Shown: positions 51,157-62,600 of the stretch, piece after piece
Layout of the letters: each line of letters begins with the position of its first letter
How positions within the stretch are numbered: the stretch's first letter is position 1
From: Branchiostoma floridae
Lineage: Eukaryota; Chordata; Leptocardii; Amphioxiformes; Branchiostomatidae
Reading direction: 5' to 3'
Length of the DNA stretch: 64,000 nt
Assembly: GCF_000003815.2 (NCBI RefSeq)
Contig: NC_049993.1
Span: 10,624,560-10,688,559, forward strand
The notes under the pieces: model-generated
What the model saw: only the letters and a program-made list of their open reading frames with translations
Databases searched by the model: none
What the model was told of the DNA's origin: nothing
Made by a program: the position numbers and the translations under genes

Positions 51157-51385
51157 ATGTTTTTCTTACTCTCAAAGCAGAGGTTCGGCTCCAGCTGTTT
51201 TATCACGTTTATCTTTTGCGTTTTGTCGGGCTTTCTATTTTGTTCCTTTTTCTTTACGTCCTTTATATCTCGCACCCTCCGTCTCTTGAGTGCGAGACAT
51301 AAAGAAAACAGCAGACGGCAGAATAGAAAGCCCGATAAAAACGTCCAGCCAGAGCCGAACCTCTGCTTGGAGAGTATGTTTTTCT
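51157..51385. mobile_element. Mutator-like MITE, CTCTCCAAGC family
   Basis: The element at 51167-51375 has inverted ends (ACTCTCAAAGCAGAGGTTCG and CGAACCTCTGCTTGGAGAGT), with GGCTCCAGCTGTTTTATCAC continuing the arm. ATGTTTTTCT is duplicated exactly on both sides (51157-51166 and 51376-51385), the clearest 10-bp duplication in the window. Confidence 0.8.
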
Positions 51386-52102
51386 ATGTTTCTTGCTGTC
51401 GTAACATGTCATGATCGATCGTGCATATAGCTGTGCCGCGAACGACCTCCCCTGTACCGATAGCTTTCACTTTACTTCCTTGACACGCCTAAACGCATCT
51501 TTTAAACGCTCACCTTGATCATTTCCATTTTCTACCCGTTTTCAACTGCTAAGCAGAATACGCATATGTACATATATGGCAGTCTCCATAACGTCACGCA
51601 CAACGCGTGGTTTAAAATGGTAGTTGCAGTCTCGGGAATATCATATGCGTCTGCGCCACCATGGTTTCGGGTTTCATTTCATCTCATAGAGCTAGGATCT
51701 TCCCGGGTAGAAAACAACGTCACTTCCTCTTATGACGTCGACAGGCCGTTTTTCATCCATCCTTGCCAAGTATGGAAATAGGGACGTGCAAAATGGTCGC
51801 TTCCTTCCAGTCATTTCATCAGCTAGAGATTTATAACATCTACGGAGAGGACACGGGTTAATTTCCACTGTGCATACGCGTTCTACTTGTTAATTCATTG
51901 GTAAAGACGGAGATGCTCCCAGTTGAACAGTGACTATTTGAGAACATATGCGTGTCTTACCAAGTAATTGCACTATGAAACTTGGTGCTCTTGCGAATCG
52001 ATGGCATATCTTAAGCCAAGTTCACACGTGCGCATAAACTCAAGTCCGTGTGGAAGTCTTTTCTCTTCCAGGCTCCACAGGTCGCTAAAAAAAACAGTAG
52101 AA

Positions 52103-52199
52103 TTTGGACACATAACATACCAGAGGAGTTAGCTGTCCAATGAGTATGATTTGGGACCAGCTAACTCCGCTGGTATATTATCTGGCTATATTTGTCCAG
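52103..52199. mobile_element. short MITE with CAGAGGAGTTAGCTG arms
   Basis: ATACCAGAGGAGTTAGCTG pairs with CAGCTAACTCCGCTGGTAT, and outer GGACA/TGTCC bases extend the stem. CAGAGGAGT also occurs in the elements at 39109 and 40459, hinting at a loosely related group. Confidence 0.55.
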
Positions 52200-53899
52200 C
52201 CTGGTAGAGGCTAAGGCTTCCATACGGACCTCATACGGACTTGTCTATATAGTCAAGGGTACAATGTATGGCAAGTAGCATGTATTATAAACGACAACAA
52301 ACTATCTACAACAGTATACAACAGTATACTAATCTAACATAACAGAAAATATGGCGGCATAGTGTATTTCACATTGTTAGAACACTACATCTCTTTTGCA
52401 TAGCATTATAGCTATAGGTGGACAGATATATACGCACGTGTGAACCCAACCTTACCCCTCTGCCATTTGTCTACAGTCGACTAACTCCTCTTACAAATCA
52501 TTCACCCTATTTCACTTATATATCAGCGTGATCCGGAACCTGCCGTCATTTTCTCGTTTCTTCATTTTTCTTTGATCCGATAAACGGATTTGCTGTGGCC
52601 ACGACTGTCCCAGGCAGCAGCTTACGTCATGTGTGGCCAGATGTATAGCTCCCTCTGCTTCGCGCGTCTTTTCTGGCGATTTGTACGGCTTTCTAGAGGT
52701 GCGCGGATTTCTCAGCTAAAGATAGGGTTTGCGCTTCGCGAGAATGACCAGAAAAGGCGTCCAAAACAAGCAGGAGACGCACGCACATATGGTAGGAGAT
52801 CAACACACGACAACAGTTCCCGTTTTGTGTGCTAATCTCGCTTCCAGCGCGCGGCTCCTTTTATAACGCTGGTTATTGACATGCGTCATGCCTGCATCAC
52901 AGGCCGGAACCAAGCCTGATAAGCGAGGTTAGAGAGCGAAGTCTGTCCAAAATTGTAATCGAGATTTTTCCCGCCATCATCGAGTACGCGTACGGAAAAA
53001 CTTAATGCGACACTATGATTGACATGATTTTGCCATGAGCTTCACACGTTAAACCATTTTTCAGAAACTTCTTGTTCTGTAGCAATCTTAAGTTAGTATA
53101 CTACAGTATATGTGCACCCTTTTCCTCACGTTTAATAGGGAGCGCACAGTGTCCAAAGCGCTGTGTATCTTTTCGCGACCGGCATCCGCTTGAAGATTTG
53201 TTCAGATGGGTGTCCGACCAGCGCGCTTTGGCTGCGCTCTGAGCCGGCTGAGCTCTCTCTCTGAGAGGGCAGAGGGCAGAGAGCTAGCCTAGTGGCCGCG
53301 GGTTCATGGTAGCCAGCTTTCTTCAATATACGATGGATCTGACATGCGCTTGATGTGTTTTCGGTCAAAACACGCATATCCGGCTCTTCATGTATATTAA
53401 AACTAGCACTGCGAGGGTACGTGATCGTGAAAGATCCCCCCGTTACCTTATCAGGATGTTTCTACCGTCCAGGTCTCACATTTACTGGCGGCTTGCGATC
53501 CTGTTGAAAGAAAGGAAGCCGCGAAAGCAAATATTCTGTTCTGTCCCGTCGGTTTCAATTTTCGCCAGCCGGGCTCACCGTCTGCGTACTTGTCCGACAC
53601 ACCCGCGTGTATTGCAGCAATATCGCAAGCCGGAGTCGCCTTACAATATTTGTGTTTGTGTGGGATTGTTGACGGGAGCGCGGCGCCAACATTCGGACAT
53701 TCTCACCCCATCCAGGCAGCATGGGGGTCACGGTCCCCGCGACCAACACTCCCCTAAGACCACCCCCCACCCCCAATGCGTCATATTGTGAATGGATAAT
53801 TCGCGCGTTAACTTTCCTTTGAAGAAATCTAGCGATCTTTTACTAGTGTGATGTTGAGTTGAACGGGTTGTGTGTGACGTTAAGTATACACAGCTAGCG
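52200..53899. other. non-coding interval
   Basis: No supported exon. It becomes richer in CpG towards the right, leading into the CpG-rich block. Confidence 0.45.
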
Positions 53900-56650
53900 C
53901 CTGCAGGCGATGACCTAAGCGCGCGCGGGGTCCCACTCTGCACAGGCAGGTTTTCACGAGCACTGTACTGGAGAACGGAAGGCGGGCGAAATGCGGCGTT
54001 CGCGCTTTAGTCCCGTAGGACCTGTAACTGAAGACGCGAACGCTTAAAACATACAAAACATCGCCCTTTCGTGAGTACTCTAAGCAATGGCAAACTCATT
54101 CTAGGCTACCGATTCCATTAGCCGGTTCTATGTAGTTTCCACAACTATATTTGGGGCGGAAACAACGCGACACCCCTTGGTGGGGCCTCTTGTCGGAGGC
54201 GGGAAAAGGAACAAGGCGTGCACTTTGGACCGCGACTGTAAAAAACGTGGCCGTGCGCGTTATATGTACAACGATTCATCTAGCAGCTTCTACGTGTGCG
54301 AAGCGGTTAGGAAAATGGCGCACAAAGCGCTTTTCTCTTCGTCATTGGTAACAAACAATTAGACAAAATGTCGCGTAGCTTCAAAACAGAAGCGCGCGGT
54401 AATGTTCACTCAGGCGAGACGCAGGAGACGCTCCTGCATTCCATTCGCACGCAAGACCGCGAGAGTCTCGCCCAGCAATTTAGAAACACGCACTGCTGAA
54501 AAAAAGATGATTTACCGAGCTGCGGACTCAAAATTGGATCCGTCGTGTGCGACGACTTACGTAATACACAGTGTGTAAGGGTGCAGACATTTTCTGTTTC
54601 AGACAGGCTCCTTTAGGAGACGATATGTCGACACGCGCTCCGTGAAAATTTGGGGACTCGAAGCGCGGGGAGTTGGCAAGCGGTGTAATGTTTGTAGTCT
54701 GTACCCACATTGTGCAGCACGGGGGCCCGGGGCTTTTTTGTCGCGTTGGGACCACGTCCATTGAAATGTTTGCCCCCTGTGAAAGAAAGCGCATGTAAAC
54801 ATGGAGGCTATATAGGAGCGGAGGTCGTCGCTCCGTTTTAGGGGCCAAGATTTTCGGGAAGGGAGTGAAGCAGACGCCTTTGATATTCGTCTATCGATTT
54901 GGGAGTTCACGGGGCGGCCATCCCCCATTAATCTAACATTCAGATCACGCGCGGCCGATCGCAGACGGCCCGGAGCTACAGTTATTCAGCCCGCTCCCAC
55001 AATGCTGAAAGCACCCGCGCGCACGGAAGGACACGTCAAGAGCTGCCATGTTACCGGATACCGCACAAAGCCACAACCTGACTCCCTGCGCCACCGCCAA
55101 GTCCGTCCCGACAGGACAACACACCACGCGCTTTTGCGCTTTAACTTTACACTCTCAGAAATACGCCTGACACAGACGGGTACCCGTTGTCGCAACTCCT
55201 CTCACAAGTGTACACCCGCCCGCCATAGAAACATTACCCAGGAAAGGTTGCGCGGGCGTTGTTTGTGCAATTTTCTTACGCGCTTTGTTGTGGATCGGGT
55301 GGTCCCGGGTTCGAAGCCGATTTCTGTGGCGGCGCGCGCAACCCGATATGACGTGATCTCAGAGGGCGGGGCGTGGTCATGAGACCTTGGCGGGCCACGA
55401 AGTCAACGGAAAAGTCGTCAGATTGTCGCCCGTACACTCGCGTAAAGCTAAAAAGACGTAGTAATCTTACTTCAAACAATCAAGCCCGACGTTTTTTCTC
55501 TGAGGGTAAAATGTCGTCTGGTTCGTGAGGAAAAACTTTGTGACAAAAAACCTCCCCGCCTCCCAGACGTCCCTATCGGCTCCGGTACGCATGCGTACTG
55601 GGCGTGCGTTCGATTTGCTCATTAAAATTCCGGTTCGGCGGAAAGTGAGTTTTGTCCGCAGTTTCGGCTGAGAAAAAGTCACCTTTTCGCACCGGCAGGG
55701 CCCGATCTGTGTGGAAATGTCGGCACCAAAGTACACGGAATGGATCTTGGAGACCATCGACAGTCTGCGGAAGCGCAAGGCTCGGCCAGACGTGGATAGG
55801 ATCTGCCACATGGTGGAGCGGAGGCATGGCGTGAAGTCGGCCGAGATCGCCGCGGACTTGGAGCGGCTAGTTGACGCGGATATCGTCATTAAAGTGGAAT
55901 ACAAGGGCAGCACGTCCTACAGGAACGCCGCGAAATGGAAGAAAAGTCACCTCAGCGGGGTCCAGCTCAACTCACAACGGGCCTCGCACAAGGTCCTGGC
56001 GGCCGTGCGGGGCCTGTTTGCGGTAGGTCCGGGTGGGAGCCGCGCGACGACCGGTGGAAGTGAGGGGGAAGAGGCGGGGAGCTCTTCCACTCGTGTAGCT
56101 ACGCAGGGGGTCACGCCAACGGACATCGAGAATTACCTGCGCCAAGAGGACTCCAACACCAACCTGACCGGCGAGCACCTCCTGACCGTCCTTCAGAGAG
56201 AAGTGGAGGCCGCACGACTCCTCAGGTCGCGCACCGGCGAGTATGTGCTGCCCGGCGGACAAAAACCTGCTTCCAGCCCGAAGAAGACCTCACCGGCTGG
56301 CGCGGCCGCTCCAGCACGGTTTACCAAACGAAAGGTACACCAACAAACTCACAAACAAGCGTTTTCTTACCGTTTCTGTCATTACTTCTTTCACTTGTGT
56401 GTACTTTACTTCGTGTTGTCTGTTTTCCGACAGAAGCGCTTTAGCCGGTTCCATTTTGCAGCCGCTAAAAGTATGTATTGTGTTTGTGTGACTCCATTTT
56501 CAGCGTATTTGCATATCCGTTCGCGCTCCGATGGTGCGAAGGTCGTGCACGCATCTTGTCGCACTTTTCTATAATTTATGACTTGATCTGCGCCTAATAC
56601 ACCCACAAACCTTTATCCGGGCGCGCCTTGCAAAGTGTTCCCGTGCTAGA
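53900..56650. promoter_or_regulatory. CpG-rich promoter block
   Basis: CG dinucleotides are frequent (many GCGCG, CGCGC runs) compared with the AT-rich neighbours, and the block surrounds the first coding exon at 55717. No TATA box was seen close to the ATG. Many open frames here reflect the lack of AT-rich stops. Confidence 0.55.
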
Positions 56651-59600
56651 TTTCGGTAATGCGTTTCCTAAAAACAACGTCGAGCAGACAAGTGAACTCT
56701 TTACAATGTGGGAATTCTAAACGCGCCGGCACTACGCGCTTCCTCCTTGTCTTGCAGGCGCTTTTCTGTGGCGAGGGTTTTTCGACCCGCTCAATTTCCA
56801 CTGCTGGATCAGAACTGCGCGATACAAAAATCAATAGTCCGGGTGGTCGGCCGCTGGGGTCGTTATCACACGATTTCTGGCGCCTAGATCACTTCAAGAC
56901 AGCCACACACGCACACAAAAAGGAAACGCAATAAAACCGGTGCGTGTAAATTGTTCCTGTGCTTACGCGTCGCCCCGGAAAGCTGTTTTCAGTTTGTGGA
57001 CGGGTTGGAGAAAACGACGCGCTGTGTGCGCCTCATTCTGTATGCGCGCCCAGCCAGGCTGTCGCACGGCTGAAATAAATTTACAGTGAGCCGAAATTGC
57101 GTACATCCTGGGATGAATTATGAGGTCGGCGGCATTCCGCCATACAATGATGACGCTACATCCTGCGTGTAACCCGCAAAGGAGAAGTGGTCTGTAACAC
57201 TTTCGGGGAAGCGAAGGGAAACTCGCAGAAAAGGAGGAAGTAAAATACACAGAAAGAAACGTTCTTCAACTTATTGACTTCCGTCCAATTTGACCTTGAC
57301 TTTAAAGGGACGAACTACCCTTCCATCGGATATTACCTCACTGGTAATAAACAGTTGTCAAAGTCATTCTCATAGCTTTGTCTTTCTCGAAAAAAGAGAT
57401 ACTAGTATTGATTTTGCCTTGTCCAACACACAGACAAATTATTAATGATTATAAAAAGGGAGACCTCAACTTGGAGGAGTAATGAATTGTTTATCATAAT
57501 TTCCCATCATCCTTTGCAAAGCATCTCCTTGACTACAAGTTGCCATGGTAACCTTTATCCTATGGCTGTGGTGAAAAGAGAACATAAAAGGAGGGGGAAA
57601 GTTTTTTTTCTGACAGAATTGAGGAAATGGTTTTGGAATAAAAAATGGATATGTTGGCATAGATCTGGTAATAAATAGCTTGCAAACAAACAGGAGTAGG
57701 AAGGGATAATTGGTAATATACTGAGGGGTTGTTTTTGTGCTGAAAGACTACTCTCCAAGCAGAGTTTCGGCTCCGGCTGTTTTATGATGTATTTTAGTCA
57801 TTTAAATCGGGCTTTCAATTTTGTGCAGTTTTCTTTATCTCTTCTTTTTTGCAAGGAAGACCTGAAGAAAACAGCACAAAGTAGAGAGCAGGCTAGAAAC
57901 GACTAAAAACACATTAAAGAATACCCTGAACCAAACCTCTGCTTGGAGAGTACTAAATGACAGGTTCTAGACTACTCCTAGGAATCTAAACTACTGATTT
58001 GTCTCCAAAAACCAGTCATGAAAAGCCTGGATCAAACAGACTAATATTATAGCCCACCACTTGTTACCAAGCAAAACTACAGCCTACACCATGTAATTTA
58101 ACATTTCTCACTATGACCTCACTAATTTACACTTTTGATGAATACTCTTGGGGGATGCCTGTTTTTGTAACAATTAGTAATTAAATTTTTTTTTCATTTT
58201 TGTTTACCTTAGTATTGTTAAATTTTCTGCCACAAAGCCGCATCATTTTATGTTTTCTTTCTGGAGCTTCTTAACAGTGAAATATGTAAAAATATACACA
58301 CATTGCTCTTTTTTCAAATAACATGGAAAAATTTTTACAATGGCCATTTGCAATGGAGAAAATAGGAAGGAAAACTGATGTATGATGGGTAGTTTTTCAT
58401 TGCTTGGAAGCTACCTTATTTTTATGTTTATGAACAATATTGTTTCCTTGATATTGGCTTTGAAGGAAGTATGTAACTTGTAAGATGGGACTTTTGAAAT
58501 GTCCATTTTGGAATAAGCGTGGAATAGAGAGATGCTACAGTATTCACCCTAGCTGCTGTACTAAACTCCAAGCAGATGTAAGGTTTTGGCTCATTCCCAG
58601 TGTTTTTCTTCAACAATTAGAGGCAAACTGTTGAAAAAAAGGACTCTCCAAGCAGAGGTTAGAGTCCAGCTGTTTTTAATTTTTAGGTGTTTTTATCAGG
58701 CTTTCTACTGGTATTTTGTACAGTGAGACATAAAGAGAAAGGTACAGAGTAGAAAGCCTGATAAAAAAAATCCAGAGCCTCTGCTTTGAGAGAAGAAAAA
58801 AAGGGTGCAATACTAGAAAAGAGGACTGGATACTGGGGAAAAAAAACAGACATAGAATATTGAGATAGATGATCACGTCTGCTTGGAGATTATACTGTCC
58901 TACATAAAGAAAGCGTGGGAAGTTCTATTGTCGGGTTAACCCAATCCCCTGGGAACATCAGCTGAGACCAGGGATCCAGAAAATCCCACTGCGTACTATA
59001 AACAATTGGTATCAACAACAGAACAGTCGGTGTGGGAGTTTACTAGCAGTCCTTTTCAGTTTAGATATGAAAGAGGTTGCAGGTTTGGTAAACTTTCTCC
59101 CCCTCGATTTAAAAAGTTTGTCATAAAGGCTTTATGATAAAGCACAGTTCTACGATTTTCTCCCCTTTGTTCCTCAGTGTGTTGTCATAATGGACATTTC
59201 AAGCAATGAATAAATGATATGCCTGAGAAAAGGGTCTAGCTACTACACTTTAGTATGTTCCTGGGGAAAAGGCAACCATATCTGCAGCCTTGTTGATTGT
59301 TTCTTGGTCAAGAAACAGCTGTTGCCATAGCAACAACAGAGTAAACAACCTGTGGTCTGTAGAGAATATCTGTCCTTTTATTCTGAACTTCAAAGTGATC
59401 AACTTCATCAAGCATCATAATACATGTAAGGCCATAGCAAGTAAATTTTATGGATGACATCCTCTGCAGACTGCAAAAATAGTGCGATAGGGCGAAAAAA
59501 AACCAAGATGGTTGAAAAAAACAAGATGGCTACATATTCAAAAATAGGCACCATAAAGTTGTGATGAATGTTGTAACAAGAATTAAAGGGACAAAACATG

Positions 59601-62600
59601 GTATCAGGGCCAACAAGGCATTCATTCCTGTATTCAAGACATGTTCTGGTGTGGTAAAAGTGACACTAGTATGGTAGACTGGCATCACCAACAAAGTTGG
59701 TAACCACACTCATGGCTTCCATGTTGACGTCACTTTTACATATCCAATAAGTTTTATTTATACAACTACAGCCCTGGGTACCTAGCAAGTGTCACTTCTA
59801 CAAGTACAATTATTAGGCTACAAAGTAGTACAATACAACATATTTGCTCATTTTGGTACTTTATCGTCATGTTGACCATCCCTGCAGAAGAAAAAATTTC
59901 TTGTTTTTTTTTCTGAAATCAGGCGAAAATTAATACGCGCGCTGATGTCATCCATAAAATTTACTTGCTGTGGCCTAAATACAATAAAGCATCTTTGGTA
60001 CTACAAAGCTTCAATGTGACAAAATTGCGAAGTTAGACTGTCATTCAAAACTACAAGCACATATATGGCTCCAGTTTTTTTTTGCCCACTTTTTAGACAT
60101 TTTGCACATCTCTCTAGTGTTTTACGATTTCTCTCTTACTCTTACCACATGTATGTAACAACTTGAAAAAGTTTTGATGGGTCAAAACATATGTCATGTG
60201 AAGGAGAGAGCTAAAGTTAGATATCTAAGCTTGTGATATTTCTTCCCTTCAGAGAATCAAGAAGACCCATGGACCAGACTTCGAGCAGGAGCCGCTGGTC
60301 AAGTCCCCGTCGGACCCGAGGTGCGACTACTGTCTCCTGACGTCCGAGTGTAACCGTAGTGGGGAGGAGGAGGACTTACTCATCTGCAAGGACTGCAATG
60401 CAAAAGGTGATTCTTATTATCTGTAACTTTGACTTAGTTTGAGAGTTTTGTTATGAAGAGTTCCAAGCTAATAGAACGGCATTTATGTACTGTATTTTAG
60501 TTCACAGGGATTTAATTTTGTGGTAGTGGGAAAATGGAGTATTCATGGTGGTTTTGACTTCATGGTAGTGGCATATACTGTACTTGCATACTGTAATATA
60601 AAAATGTACAAGATGGTTTTGAGTTCGTTGAAAATTGCAAACGTAAAACCACCGTGAACATTGCTGTATTTACAGTTCCTTTCATTCAGCTGCTTTCATG
60701 TGTTTGCTTCTCTAGAAAATCTGTTTTGTAAAGAAAAGTTATCTTTCCCTTCAAAAAGAACAACAATCTGAGTTAATTTCTTTACCATAGCAAAAGTATT
60801 TGGTTGTATACAGTAGTTCTGAAGTGCCTGATTGGTCGTTTCAATTCGATTGTTAAAAGTTACCACTTGCATCAGTCTCTTGTGATGCTGTACTAGATCT
60901 TGCATTGTTGATGATTTTGTCTCAGGATTTATCAACATTAATCCTCATTTCAATTTTTGTCGCTGGTAGCTCACCCGTCCTGTATGCGGTACTCTGCGGA
61001 CCTGGCGCGCCGATCGCGGATGTCGCCATGGCAGTGCATCGACTGTAAGACGTGTTACATCTGCGATGACTCCGGAGATGCTGTAAGAATCCCTACTATT
61101 CCATATCCTACTCATCTGCGACTTTCACCCTATATAATGCTACTTCACCTTTATTCATGGGGTAACCTACAGTATATCAATGGAAATAGGTTATTCCGCA
61201 GATATAGGTGAACTAGCGCTAACCCTGGAGATAGATAGTAACTCCACTAATTTGCAAGGGACAAATAAAGGTTCCCATCAAAACATGGCAGATACAGAGC
61301 TTTTGACAGAATGGCGAATCTGTAAGGTATGCTTGCACCCCCTTTGGCTTTGTATTGACAGGTGTATCAAGATGGAGAGAACGAAGACGAATATTTTAGA
61401 CTGCTCTGCAAACTGGTTTAAAAGGCCCTGAAATGATAATAGTATATGACCAAAAATGACAGCTATAATTATTTCAACACCAAATATATATGCAGTGGAA
61501 GCACTTGGAAGGGGTTTTTAGCTAAGGGTATGAGCTAAAGTCTTGTTGATTAATATTTTGTGCTTTTAGATGACAGGTTCTCTTACCAACATCCCTTCAT
61601 CTTTGGCTATCAGAAATATCCAAAACATTATGCATGTCCCCCTTTTCCTTAAATGGTCTAGTCCAGGCAATGAATGAATCCTTAGATTTCAAACACGTGC
61701 ACATAGATTACTTGTACAACCAAATCTCCCAGATTTTTAAAATTAGGTGAAAATCTACATATTTCATGGCTACAAGGTAACAATACAGGCATCAGCCTAT
61801 GTTGTTGACCTTTGACCTGATGGTCCAAAACAGAGGAGCCATCTTGGAGAGGCCCAAGCTGAGAGGCTTCCTGATATTTACCATCTACACTAGCCATGCA
61901 GGTATAGGTGATGGCAGTGTGTCTATTCTAAGGCATGAAATATGGTGCTAGTGAAAGACCATGCTAAATCTTGTACATCCTTACGTATCCTACTATGGAC
62001 GTATGTTGGGAGTTGTAGTAGTACAAGAGGTGGAGTGACAATGGTTTTAAGGGGGACGTCCCTAGTCTTGAATCATAGGTCACAGGGACTTCAGCCTATT
62101 TTTTGATAAACCTGGACTTCATGCTGACCTGAATACCTTCAAAATTAATACCTTCAAATATCTTGAATGTAGAGTTAGTCGTGTTTCTGTGTTGTTGTTT
62201 TTTCCATAACATTTTAGGAAGTGAAACAACATTTCTGTTACACAAGGATCAAGATGTTTCTTGAATGTGATGTTAAAACCATTTCTGTGTGAGTTTATGG
62301 AGACACAGGGAACAATGTGCACTACTCTACCTGTTATCCTGTGTAAAGAATTCTTTGTTCATGACCATGTGTTCCCTTCTGTTGTAGGAGACTCTCCTGT
62401 TCTGCGATGCCTGTGACAAGGGTTACCACATGGCCTGTCATGAGCCAGCCGTCACTCACAAGCCTCTAGGTACGTCAGGGTAAACCTGCAGGGGCTTGTA
62501 ATGCTGGTTCACCTTTATCCGAGGGTAACCTATATTCGTTGTTTGTACAAACAAAACGTATTTAGGGATATAGAGTCAACGGACAGTGGATTTAAATCAG

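Noticed and set aside
55308..55318. GGTTCGAAGCC, a perfect-looking tRNA B box
   Set aside because: No A box or cloverleaf-forming sequence lies upstream within tRNA distance, and the T-stem does not pair well.
54528..55382. Several frames of 60-126 codons on both strands
   Set aside because: CpG-rich sequence upstream of the winged-helix gene. No motifs; mutually overlapping.
61180..61431. 83-codon frame between PHD exons
   Set aside because: It begins inside a MITE and lies in an intron fixed by matching PHD exons on both sides.
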